Shown here in pieces: positions 39,644-50,687 of a stretch of DNA of 64,000 nucleotides. How positions within the stretch are numbered: position 1 is the stretch's first letter; each line of letters begins with the position of its first letter. The stretch covers positions 18,367,638 to 18,431,637 of the forward strand of contig OZ059900.1 of assembly GCA_964057225.1 (NCBI GenBank). The letters run 5' to 3'. Source of the stretch: Auanema rhodensis (lineage: Eukaryota; Nematoda; Chromadorea; Rhabditida; Rhabditidae). A program made the position numbers and the translations under genes. Under the pieces are notes generated by a model. The model was not told where the DNA came from, made no database searches, and saw nothing but the letters and a program-made list of their open reading frames with translations.

Positions 39644-40804
39644 TAGCTAAAAATTGTTCGTACAACGTCTAGTTCCACTTTCACGACAAAAAAACAGGGG
39701 TTAGAAAATTAAGGAAATTCGCATATTCTGAGGGCACGCCCCTTATGGCTAATATTGATTAAATCGATTTTTGTTCATATGAGTCGTCAAATGCAACGAA
39801 TTTCAGCGTGTTACATACTAAAATGAAGCATTTTACATGCTGAACACTAGAAAAATACAAAAACACAGTATTTCCCATGAGAAATATTTTATTATGCTGG
39901 AAAACCAGTTTTTGGAAATTTCGCTGTAAACAAGGTTTTGACTTACGATTTCATGTGTTCAAACTCATGCAATGTCAATGAAACCTAGCTCAAAATTGTT
40001 CGTACAACGTCTAGTTCCACTTTCACGACAAAAAAACAGGGGTTAGAAAATTAAGGAAATTAGCATATTCTGAGGGCACGCCCTTTATGGCTAATATTGA
40101 TTAAATCGATTTTTGTTCATATGAGTCGTCAAATGCAACGAATTTCAGCGTGTTACATACTAAAATGAAGCATTTTACATGCTGAACACTAGAAAAATAC
40201 AAAAACACAGTATTTCCCATGAGAAATATTTTATTATGCTGGAAAACCAGTTTTTGGAAATTTCGCTGTAAACAAGGTTTTGACTTACGATTTCATGTGT
40301 TCAAACTCATGCAATGTCAATGAAACCTAGCTCAAAATTGTTAATACAACGTCTAGTTCCACTTTCACGACAAAAAAACAGGGGTTAGAAAATTAAGGAA
40401 ATTAGCATATTCTGAGGGCACGCCCTTTATGGCTAATATTGATTAAATCGATTTTTGTTCATATGAGTCGTGAAATGCAACGAATTTCAGCGTGTTACAT
40501 ACTAAAATAAAGCATTTTACATGCTGAACACTAGAAAAATACAAAAACACAGTATTTCCCATGAGAAATATTTTATTATGCTGGAAAACCAGTTTTTGGA
40601 AATTTCGCTGTAAACAAGGTTTTGACTTACGATTTCATGTGTTCAAACTCATGCAATGTCAATGAAACCTAGCTCAAAATTGTTCGTACAACGTCTAGTT
40701 CCACTTTCACGTCAAAAAAACAGGGGTTAGAAAATTAAGGAAATTAGCATATTCTGAGGGCACGCCCCTTATGGCTAATATTGATTAAATCGATTTTTGT
40801 TCAT
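39644..40804 (+). repeat. 9,914-bp-offset duplicated segment, copy 2
   Basis: Partner of 29,730-30,890, an offset of 29 monomers. It carries the same series of alleles, but is followed by monomers with cacgtcaaaaa near 40,710 and tttcacatgag near 40,899 rather than the upstream copy's continuation. It is preceded by a cgactaaaaaacacggg monomer (39,302), whereas copy 1 is preceded by a tagctaaacattg monomer. Confidence 0.75.
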
Positions 40805-41119
40805 ATGAGTCGTCAAATGCAACGAATTTCAGCGTGTTACATACTAAAATGAAGCATTTTACATGCTGAACACTAGAAAAATACAAAAACACAGTATTTC
40901 ACATGAGAAATATTTTATTATGCTGGAAAACCAGTTTTTGGAAATTTCGCTGTAAACAAGGTTTTGACTTACGATTTCATGTGTTCAAACTCATGCAATG
41001 TCAATGAAACCTAGCTCAAAATTGTTCCTACAACGTCTAGTTCCACTTTCACGACAAAAAAACCGGGGTTAGAAAATTAAGGAAATTAGCATATTCTGAG
41101 GGCACGCCCTTTATGGCTA

Positions 41120-42950
41120 ATATTGATTAAATCGATTTTTGTTCATATGAGTCGTCAAATGCAACGAATTTCAGCGTGTTACATACTAAAATGAAGCATT
41201 TTACATGCTGAACACTAGAAAAATACAAAAACACAGTATTTCCCATGAGAAATATTTTATTATGCTGGAAAACCAGTTTTTGGAAATTTCGCTGTAAACA
41301 AGGATTTGACTTACGATTTCATGTGTTCAAACTCATGCAATGTCAATGAAACCTAGCTCAAAATTGTTCCTACAACGTCTAGTTCCACTTTCACGACAAA
41401 AAAATAGGGGTTAGAAAATTAAGGAAATTAGCATATTCTGAGGGCACGCCCCTTATGGCTAATATTGATTAAATCGATTTTTGTTCATATGAGTAGTCAA
41501 ATGCAACGAATTTCAGCGTGTTACATACTAAAATGAAGCATTTTACATGCTGAACACTAGAAAAATACAAAAACACAGTATTTCCCATGAGAAATATTTT
41601 ATTATGCTGGAAAACCAGTTTTTGGAAATTTCGCTGTAAACAAGGTTTTGACTTACGATTTCATGTGTTCAAACTCATGCAATGTCAATGAAACCTAGCT
41701 CAAAATTGTTCGTACAACGTCTAGTTCCACTTTCACGACAAAAAAACAGGGGTTAGAAAATTAAGGAAATTAGCATATTCTGAGGGCACGCCCTTTATGG
41801 CTAATATTGATTAAATCGATTTTTGTTCATATGAGTCGTCAAATGCAACGAATTTCAGCGTGTTACATACTGAAATGAAGCATTTTACATGCTGAACACT
41901 AGAAAAATACAAAAACACAGTATTTCTCATGAGAAATATTTTATTATGCTGGAAAACCAGTTTTTGGAAATTTCGCTGTAAACAAGGTTTTGACTTACGA
42001 TTTCATGTGTTCAAACTCATGCAATGTCAATGAAACCTAGCTCAAAATTGTTAATACAACGTCTAGTTCCACTTTCACGACAAAAAAACAGGGCTTAGAA
42101 AATTAAGGAAATTAGCATATTCTGAGGGCACGCCCTTTATGGCTAATATTGATTAAATCGATTTTTGTTCATATGAGTCGTCAAATGCAACGAATTTCAG
42201 CGTGTTACATACTAAAATGAAGCATTTTACATGCTGAACACTAGAAAAATACAAAAACACAGTATTTCCCATGAGAAATATTTTATTATGCTGGAAAACC
42301 AGTTTTTGGAAATTTCGCTGTAAACAAGGTTTTGACTTACGATTTCATGTGTTCAAACTCATGCAATGTCAATGAAACCTAGCTCAAAATTGTTCCTACA
42401 ACGTCTAGTTCCACTTTCACGACAAAAAAATAGGGGTTAGAAAATTAAGGAAATTAGCATATTCTGAGGGCACGCCCCTTATGGCTAATATTGATTAAAT
42501 CGATTTTTGTTCATATGAGTAGTCAAATGCAACGAATTTCAGCGTGTTACATACTAAAATGAAGCATTTTACATGCTGAACACTAGAAAAATACAAAAAC
42601 ACAGTATTTCCCATGAGAAATATTTTATTATGCTGGAAAACCAGTTTTTGGAAATTTCGCTGTAAACAAGGTTTTGACTTACGATTTCATGTGTTCAAAC
42701 TCATGCAATGTCAATGAAACCTAGCTCAAAATTGTTCGTACAACGTCTAGTTCCACTTTCACGACAAAAAAACAGGGGTTAGAAAATTAAGGAAATTAGC
42801 ATATTCTGAGGGCACGCCCTTTATGGCTAATATTGATTAAATCGATTTTTGTTCATATGAGTCGTCAAATGCAACGAATTTCAGCGTGTTACATACTAAA
42901 ATGAAGCATTTTACATGCTGAACACTAGAAAAATACAAAAACACAGTATT
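41120..42950 (+). repeat. 2,394-bp-offset duplicated segment, copy 1
   Basis: About 5.4 monomers recur seven monomers downstream. Exact anchors are aaggatttgac (variant base 41,304 and 43,698) and acagggcttag (variant base 42,094 and 44,488). Between them lies the ordered set: taggggtt with gagtagtc; actgaaatg with tttctcatgag; then gttaatacaac. The match ends near 42,950, where tttcac faces tttccc. Confidence 0.82.
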
Positions 42951-43063
42951 TCACATGAGAAATATTTTATTATGCTGGAAAACCAGTTTTTGGAAATTTC
43001 GCTGTAAACAAGGTTTTGACTTACGATTTCATGTGTTCAAACTCATGCAATGTCAATGAAACC

Positions 43064-43747
43064 TAGCTCAAAATTGTTCGTACAACGTCTAGTTCCACTT
43101 TCACGACAAAAAAACAGGGGTTAGAAAATTGAGGAAATTAGCATAATCTGAGGGCACGCCCCTTATGGCTAATATTGATTAAATCGATTTTTGTTCATAT
43201 GAGTCGTCAAATGCAATTAATTTCAGCGTGTCACATACTAAAATGAAGCATTTTACATGCTGAACACTAAAAAAATACAAAAACACAGTATTTCCCATGA
43301 GAAATATTTTATTATGCTGGAAAACGAGTTTTTGGAAATTTCGCTGTAAACAAGGTTTTGACTTACGATTTCATGTGTTCAAACTCATGCAATGTCAATG
43401 AAATCTAGCTCAAAATTGTTCCTACAACGTCTAGTTCCACTTTCACGACAAAAAAACAGGGGTTAGAAAATTAAGGAAATTAGCAGATTCTGAGGGCACG
43501 CCCTTTATGGCTTATATTGATTAAATCGATTTTTGTTCATATGAGTCGTCAAATGCAACGAATTTCAGCGTGTTACATACTAAAATGAAGCATTTTACAT
43601 GCTGAACACTAGAAAAATACAAAAACACAGTATTTCCCATGAGAAATATTTTATTATGCTGGAAAACCAGTTTTTGGAAATTTCGCTGTAAACAAGGATT
43701 TGACTTACGATTTCATGTGTTCAAACTCATGCAATGTCAATGAAACC
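43064..43747 (+). repeat. Two divergent monomers inserted in the second subfamily
   Basis: The monomer at 43,064 carries aaaattgagg, gcataatctg, gcaattaattt, gtgtcacatac, cactaaaaaaat and aacgagtttt, most of which also mark the monomers at 46,142 and 47,168 more than 3 kb downstream. The next, at 43,406, has gcagattctg and cttatattg in its first half and then rejoins the local subfamily. Together they look like a small patch of the third subfamily placed between the two copies of a 2,394-bp duplication, by conversion or unequal exchange. Confidence 0.8.
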
Positions 43748-45344
43748 TAGCTCAAAATTGTTCCTACAACTTCTAGTTCCACTTTCACGACAAAAAAATA
43801 GGGGTTAGAAAATTAAGGAAATTAGCATATTCTGAGGGCACGCCCCTTATGGCTAATATTGATTAAATCGATTTTTGTTCATATGAGTAGTCAAATGCAA
43901 CGAATTTCAGCGTGTTACATACTAAAATGAAGCATTTTACATGCTGAACACTAGAAAAATACAAAAACACAGTATTTCCCATGAGAAATATTTTATTATG
44001 CTGGAAAACCAGTTTTTGGAAATTTCGCTGTAAACAAGGTTTTGACTTACGATTTCATGTGTTCAAACTCATGCAATGCCAATGAAACCTAGCTCAAAAT
44101 TGTTCGTACAACGTCTAGTTCCACTTTCACGACAAAAAAACAGGGGTTAGAAAATTAAGGAAATTAGCATATTCTGAGGGCACGCCCTTTATGGCTAATA
44201 TTGATTAAATCGATTTTTGTTCATATGAGTCGTCAAATGCAACGAATTTCAGCGTGTTACATACTGAAATGAAGCATTTTACATGCTGAACACTAGAAAA
44301 ATACAAAAACACAGTATTTCTCATGAGAAATATTTTATTATGCTGGAAAACCAGTTTTTGGAAATTTCGCTGTAAACAAGGTTTTGACTTACGATTTCAT
44401 GTGTTCAAACTCATGCAATGTCAATGAAACCTAGCTCAAAATTGTTAATACAACGTCTAGTTCCACTTTCACGACAAAAAAACAGGGCTTAGAAAATTAA
44501 GGAAATTAGCATATTCTGAGGGCACGCCCTTTATGGCTAATATTGATTAAATCGATTTTTGTTCATATGAGTCGTCAAATGCAACGAATTTCAGCGTGTT
44601 ACATACTAAAATGAAGCATTTTACATGCTGAACACTAGAAAAATACAAAAACACAGTATTTCCCATGAGAAATATTTTATTATGCTGGAAAACCAGTTTT
44701 TGGAAATTTCGCTGTAAACAAGGTTTTGACTTACGATTTCATGTGTTCAAACTCATGCAATGTCAATGAAACCTAGCTCAAAATTGTTCCTACAACGTCT
44801 AGTTCCACTTTCACGACAAAAAAATAGGGGTTAGAAAATTAAGGAAATTAGCATATTCTGAGGGCACGCCCCTTATGGCTAATATTGATTAAATCGATTT
44901 TTGTTCATATGAGTAGTCAAATGCAACGAATTTCAGCGTGTTACATACTAAAATGAAGCATTTTACATGCTGAACACTAGAAAAATACAAAAACACAGTA
45001 TTTCCCATGAGAAATATTTTATTATGCTGGAAAACCAGTTTTTGGAAATTTCGCTGTAAACAAGGTTTTGACTTACGATTTCATGTGTTCAAACTCATGC
45101 AATGTCAATGAAACCTAGCTCAAAATTGTTCGTACAACGTCTAGTTCCACTTTCACGACAAAAAAACAGGGGTTAGAAAATTAAGGAAATTAGCATATTC
45201 TGAGGGCACGCCCTTTATGGCTAATATTGATTAAATCGATTTTTGTTCATATGAGTCGTCAAATGCAACGAATTTCAGCGTGTTACATACTAAAATGAAG
45301 CATTTTACATGCTGAACACTAGAAAAATACAAAAACACAGTATT
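43515..45344 (+). repeat. 2,394-bp-offset duplicated segment, copy 2
   Basis: Partner of 41,120-42,950. It begins inside the divergent monomer at 43,406, just after its private cttatattg, and repeats the allele order taggggtt/gagtagtc, actgaaatg/tttctcatgag, gttaatacaac/acagggcttag, then taggggtt/gagtagtc. A private cttctagttc (near 43,770) and aatgccaatg (near 44,079) postdate the duplication. Confidence 0.82.
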
Positions 45345-45799
45345 TCCCATGAGAAATATTTTATTATGCTGGAAAACCAGTTTTTGGAAATTTCGCTGTA
45401 AACAAGGTTTTGACTTACGATTTCATGTGTTCAAACTCATGCAATGTCAATGAAACCTAGCTCAAAATTGTTAATACAACGTCTAGTTCCACTTTCACGA
45501 CAAAAAAACAGGGGTTAGAAAATTAAGGAAATTAGCATATTCTGAGGGCACGCCCCTTATGGCTAATATTGATTAAATCGATTTTTGTTCATATGAGTCG
45601 TCAAATGCAACGAATTTCAGCGTGTTACATACTAAAATGAAGCATTTTACATGCTGAACACTAGAAAAATACAAAAACACAGTATTTCCCATGAGAAATA
45701 TTTTATTATGCTGGAAAACCAGTTTTTGGAAATTTCGCTGTAAACAAGGTTTTGACTTACGATTTCATGTGTTCAAACTCATGCAATGTCAATGAAACC

Positions 45800-47851
45800 T
45801 AGCTCAAAATTGTTCCTACAACGTCTAGTTCCACTTTCACGACAACAAAACAGGGGTTAGAAAATTAAGGAAATTAGCATATTCTGAGGGCACGCCCCTT
45901 ATGGCTAATATTGATTAAATCGATTTTTGTTCATATGAGTCGTCAAATGCAACGAATTTCAGCGTGTTACATACTAAAATGAAGCATTTCACATGCTGAA
46001 CACTAGAAAAATACAAAAACACAGTATTTCCCATGAGAAATATTTTATTATACTGGAAAACCAGTTTTTGGAAAGTTCGCTGTAAACAAGGTTTTGACTT
46101 ACGATTTCATGTGTTCAAACTCATGCAATGTCAATGAAACCTAGCTCAAAATTGTTCGTACAACGTCTAGTTCCACTTTCACGACAAAAAAACAGGGGTT
46201 AGAAAATTAAGGAAATTAGCATATTCTGAGGGCACGCCCCTTATGGCTAATATTGATTAAATCGATTTTTGTTCATATGAGTCGTCAAATGCAATTAATT
46301 TCAGCGTGTTACATACTAAAATGAAGCATTTTACATGCTGAACACTAAAAAAATACAAAAACACAGTATTTCCCATGAGAAATATTTTATTATGCTGGAA
46401 AACGAGTTTTTGGAAATTTCGCTGTAAACAAGGTTTTGACTTACGATTTCATGTGTTCAAACTCATGCAATGTCAATGAAACCTAGCTCAAAATTGTTCC
46501 TACAACGTCTAGTTCCACTTTCACGACAAAAAAACAGGGGTTAGAAAATTAAGGAAATTAGCATATTCTGAGGGCACGCCTCTTATGGCTAATATTGATT
46601 AAATCGATTTTTGTTCATATGAGTCGTCAAATGCAACAAATTTCAGCGTGTTACATACTAAAATGAAGCATTTTACATGCTGAACACTATAAAAATACAA
46701 AAACACAGTATTTCCCATGAGAAATATTTTATTATGCTGGAAAACCAGTTTTTGGAAATTTCGCTGTAAACAAGGTTTTGACTTACGATTTCATGTGTTC
46801 AAACTCATGCAATGTCAATGAAACCTAGCTCAAAATTGTTCCTACAACGTCTAGTTCCACTTTCACGACAACAAAACAGGGGTTAGAAAATTAAGGAAAT
46901 TAGCATATTCTGAGGGCACGCCCCTTATGGCTAATATTGATTAAATCGATTTTTGTTCATATGAGTCGTCAAATGCAACGAATTTCAGCGTGTTACATAC
47001 TAAAATGAAGCATTTCACATGCTGAACACTAGAAAAATACAAAAACACAGTATTTCCCATGAGAAATATTTTATTATGCTGGAAAACCAGTTTTTGGAAA
47101 TTTCGCTGTAAACAAGGTTTTGACTTACGATTTCATGTGTTCAAACTCCTGCAATGTCAATGAAACCTAGCTCAAAATTGTTCGTACAACGTCTAGTTCC
47201 ACTTTCACGACAAAACAACAGGGGTTAGAAAATTAAGGAAATTAGCATATTCTGAGGGCACGCCCCTTATGGCTAATATTGATTAAATCGATTTTTGTTC
47301 ATATGAGTCGTCAAATGCAATTAATTTCAGCGTGTTACATACTAAAATGAAGCATTTTACATGCTGAACACTAAAAAAATACAAAAACACAGTATTTCCC
47401 ATGAGAAATATTTTATTATGCTGGAAAACGAGTTTTTGGAAATTTCGCTGTAAACAAGGTTTTGACTTACGATTTCATGTGTTCAAACTCATGCAATGTC
47501 AATGAAAACTAGCTCAAAATTGTTCCTACAACGTCTAGTTCCACTTTCACGACAAAAAAAGAGGGGTTAGAAAATTAAGGAAATTAGCATATTCTGAGGG
47601 CACGCCCTTTATGGCTAATATTGATTAAATCGATTTTTGTTCATATGAGTCGTCAAATGCAACGAATTTCAGCGTGTTACATACTAAAATGAAACATTTT
47701 ACATGCTGAACACTATAAAAATACAAAAACACAGTATTTCCCATGAGAAATATTTTATTATGCTGGAAAACCAGTTTTTGGAAATTTCGCTGTAAACAAG
47801 GTTTTGACTTACGATTTCATGTGTTCAAACTCATGCAATGTCAATGAAACC
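45800..47851 (+). repeat. Third forward subfamily: two copies of a 3-monomer HOR (1,026 bp)
   Basis: Units 45,800-46,825 and 46,826-47,851 each hold three monomer types in order: one with gacaacaaaacagg and gcatttcacatg; one with gcaattaattt, cactaaaaaaat and aacgagtttt; and one with cactataaaaat. The array then continues with another cactataaaaat monomer (47,852) and another acaacaaaac monomer (48,194) that is cut by the inversion at 48,454. The copies differ at several private sites (gcctctt near 46,579; aaaaaaagagggg near 47,560), so this is an older repeat than the 1-27 kb blocks. Confidence 0.87.
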
Positions 47852-48448
47852 TAGCTCAAAATTGTTCGTACAACGTCTAGTTCCACTTTCACGACAAAAA
47901 AACAGGGGTTAGAAAATTAAGGAAATTAGCATATTCTGAGGGCACGCCCCTTATGGCTAATATTGATTAAATCGATTTTTGTTCATATGAGTCGTCAAAT
48001 GCAACGAATTTCAGCGTGTTACATACTAAAATGAAGCATTTTACATGCTGAACACTATAAAAATACAAAAACACAGTATTTCCCATGAGAAATATTTTAT
48101 TATGCTGGAAAACCAGTTTTTGGAAATTTCGCTGTAAACAAGGTTTTGACTTACGATTTCATGTGTTCAAACTCATGCAATGTCAATGAAACCTAGCTCA
48201 AAATTGTTCCTACAACGTCTAGTTCCACTTTCACGACAACAAAACAGGGGTTAGAAAATTAAGGAAATTAGCATATTCTGAGGGCACGCCCCTTATGGCT
48301 AATATTGATTAAATCGATTTTTGTTCATATGAGTCGTCAAATGCAACGAATTTCAGCGTGTTACATACTAAAATGAAGCATTTCACATGCTGAACACTAG
48401 AAAAATACAAAAACACAGTATTTCCCATGAGAAATATTTTATTATGCT

Positions 48449-48457
48449 GGAAATTTC
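48449..48457. other. Orientation-switch (inversion) junction
   Basis: The forward monomer proceeds normally to attatgctgg (ends 48,450) and is followed by aaatttcattttagtatg, in which attttagtatgtaacacg is minus-strand monomer sequence. The forward monomer would read ctggaaaaccag here. The joint can be read two ways: forward sequence ends at ctggaaa and reverse sequence begins at tttcatttt; or a 15-bp deletion between the two gg's of tgctggaaaaccagtttttgg brought ggaaatttc next to the reverse arm, sharing tttc with it. Either way there is no inserted foreign DNA, and at most a 3-4 bp microhomology. Confidence 0.93.
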
Positions 48458-48719
48458 ATTTTAGTATGTAACACGCTGAAATTCGTTGCATTTGACGACT
48501 CATATGAACAAAAATCGATTTAATCAATATTAGCCATAAGGGGCGTGCCCTCAGAATATGCTAATTTCCTTAATTTTCTAACCCCTGTTTTTTGTCGTGA
48601 AAGTGGAACTAGACGTTGTAGGAACAATTTTGAGCTAGGTTTCATTGACATTGCATGAGTTTGAACACATGAAATCGTAAGTCAAAACCTTGTTTACAGC
48701 GAAATTTCCAAAAACTGGT
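48458..48719 (-). repeat. Unpaired centre of the fold-back
   Basis: The last forward bases before the junction (…attatgctggaaa, ending 48,453) have their reverse complement starting at 48,720 (tttccagcataat…). About 262 bp of reverse-oriented monomer lie between them. If the two arms paired as a hairpin, this would be the loop. Its sequence is ordinary monomer with a 6-base T-run and the taggaac allele. Confidence 0.8.
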
Positions 48720-49321
48720 TTTCCAGCATAATAAAATATTTCTCATGGGAAATACTGTGTTTTTGTATTTTTATAGTGTTCAGCATGTAAAATGCTTCAT
48801 TTTAGTATGTAACACGCTGAAATTCGTTGCATTTGACGACTCATATGAACAAAAATCGATTTAATCAATATTAGCCATAAGGGGCGTGCCCTCAGAATAT
48901 GCTAATTTCCTTAATTTTCTAACCCCTGTTTTTTTGTCGTGAAAGTGGAACTAGACGTTGTACGAACAATTTTGAGCTAGGTTTTATTGACATTGCATGA
49001 GTTTGAACACATGAAATCGTAAGTCAAAACCTTGTTTACAGCGAAATTTCCAAAAACTGGTTTTCCAGCATAATAAAATATTTCTCATGAGAAATACTGT
49101 GTTTTTGTATTTTTCTAGTGTTCAGCATGTAAAATGCTTCATTTTAGTATGTAACACGCTGAAATTCGTTGCATTTGACGACTCATATGAACAAAAATCG
49201 ATTTAATCAATATTAGCCATAAGGGGCGTGCCCTCAGAATATGCTAATTTCCTTAATTTTCTAACCCCTGTTTTTTTGTCGTGAAAGTGGAACTAGACGT
49301 TGTACGAACAATTTTGAGCTA

Positions 49322-50347
49322 GGTTTCATTGACATTGCATGAGTTTGAACACATGAAATCGTAAGTCAAAACCTTGTTTACAGCGAAATTTCCAAAAACT
49401 GGTTTTCCAGCATAATAAAATATTTCTCATGGGAAATACTGTGTTTTTGTATTTTTATAGTGTTCAGCATGTAAAATGTTTCATTTTAGTATGTAACACG
49501 CTGAAATTCGTTGCATTTGACGACTCATATGAACAAAAATCGATTTAATCAATATTAGCCATAAAGGGCGTGCCCTCAGAATATGCTAATTTCCTTAATT
49601 TTCTAACCCCTCTTTTTTTGTCGTGAAAGTGGAACTAGACGTTGTAGGAACAATTTTGAGCTAGGTTTCATTGACATTGCATGAGTTTGAACACATGAAA
49701 TCGTAAGTCAAAACCTTGTTTACAGCGAAATTTCCAAAAACTCGTTTTCCAGCATAATAAAATATTTCTCATGGGAAATACTGTGTTTTTGTATTTTTTT
49801 AGTGTTCAGCATGTAAAATGCTTCATTTTAGTATGTAACACGCTGAAATTAATTGCATTTGACGACTCATATGAACAAAAATCGATTTAATCAATATTAG
49901 CCATAAGGGGCGTGCCCTCAGAATATGCTAATTTCCTTAATTTTCTAACCCCTGTTTTTTTGTCGTGAAAGTGGAACTAGACGTTGTACGAACAATTTTG
50001 AGCTAGGTTTCATTGACATTGCATGAGTTTGAACACATGAAATCGTAAGTCAAAACCTTGTTTACAGCGAAATTTCCAAAAACTGGTTTTCCAGCATAAT
50101 AAAATATTTCTCATGGGAAATACTGTGTTTTTGTATTTTTCTAGTGTTCAGCATGTGAAATGCTTCATTTTAGTATGTAACACGCTGAAATTCGTTGCAT
50201 TTGACGACTCATATGAACAAAAATCGATTTAATCAATATTAGCCATAAGGGGCGTGCCCTCAGAATATGCTAATTTCCTTAATTTTCTAACCCCTGTTTT
50301 GTTGTCGTGAAAGTGGAACTAGACGTTGTAGGAGCAATTTTGAGCTA
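49322..50347 (-). repeat. Mirror image of forward 46,826-47,851
   Basis: Three reverse monomers repeat the forward HOR in mirrored order, with paired coordinates summing to about 97,173. The monomer at 49,322-49,663 (tatag, aaaatgtttc, ataaagggcg, cccctcttttt, gtaggaac) matches 47,510-47,851. The monomer at 49,664-50,005 (actcgtttt, tttttttagtg, aattaattgc, gtacgaac) matches 47,168-47,509. The monomer at 50,006-50,347 (catgtgaaatgc, gttttgttgtcg) matches 46,826-47,167. Small differences exist (acaaaacaacagg at 47,212 only; gtaggagc at 50,329 only), so the arms have diverged slightly since duplication. Confidence 0.85.
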
Positions 50348-50687
50348 GGTTTCATTGACATTGCATGAGTTTGAACACATGAAATCGTAAGTCAAAACCT
50401 TGTTTACAGCGAAATTTCCAAAAACTGGTTTTCCAGCATAATAAAATATTTCTCATGGGAAATACTGTGTTTTTGTATTTTTATAGTGTTCAGCATGTAA
50501 AATGCTTCATTTTAGTATGTAACACGCTGAAATTCGTTGCATTTGACGACTCATATGAACAAAAATCGATTTAATCAATATTAGCCATAAGGGGCGTGCC
50601 CTCAGAATATGCTAATTATCTAATTTTCTAACCCCTGTTTTTTTGTCGTGAAAGTGGAACTAGACGTTTACGAACAATTTTGAGCTA
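50348..50687 (-). repeat. Short (340 bp) monomer with two small deletions
   Basis: This copy has aattatctaatttt instead of aatttccttaatttt (one base shorter) and agacgtttacgaac instead of agacgttgtacgaac (one base shorter). It also carries the rare ggttttattgac allele just past its end, shared with the monomer starting at 48,980. The attatct deletion reappears in all the M1 monomers of the 53-57.5 kb higher-order repeat, so this copy is related to their ancestor. Confidence 0.8.

Larger units (their letters stand above)
27336..45799 (+). repeat. Second forward subfamily of monomers
   Basis: From 27,336 new alleles appear and recur in various combinations: cgactaaaaaacacggg (27,378, 27,720, 29,087, 35,242, 36,609, 39,343), aaattcgcatattc (28,093, 29,462, 29,803, 39,718), gttaatacaac (30,426, 31,795, 33,505, 38,288, 40,341, 42,051, 44,445, 45,469), gattaattcg (34,630, 35,658, 36,340, 38,731), gagtagtc (31,577, 37,730, 41,491, 42,517, 43,885, 44,911) and aaaaaaatagggg. 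Order is less regular than in 1-27 kb, but runs of 3 to 7 monomers repeat. Positions of alleles are good to a few bases. Confidence 0.85.
1..48454 (+). repeat. Forward-oriented satellite array, ~141.8 monomers of 341/342 bp
   Basis: The unit beginning tagctcaaaattgtt recurs at 1, 342, 683, 1025, 1367, 1708, 2049, 2391 and so on to 48,194, always 341 or 342 bp apart. The one-base difference mostly follows an A-run of 6 or 7 near monomer position 45-50. Copies differ at only a few sites, and the same two or three alleles recur at each: cgtac, cctac or aatac near position 16-21; ccccttat or cccttat near 95; aacactag or aacgctag near 210; tatttccc or tattaccc near 225. No unique DNA, transposon or gene interrupts it. 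Stops lie in all forward frames of a monomer (positions 1, 27, 65), so it is non-coding. Size, tandem order and homogeneity fit centromeric or pericentromeric satellite DNA. That role is inferred from family behaviour, not shown by the sequence. Confidence 0.98.

Noticed and set aside
48455-48720. Transposable element or foreign insertion at the orientation switch
   Set aside because: All bases on both sides belong to the satellite monomer; there is no target-site duplication, terminal repeat or novel sequence.
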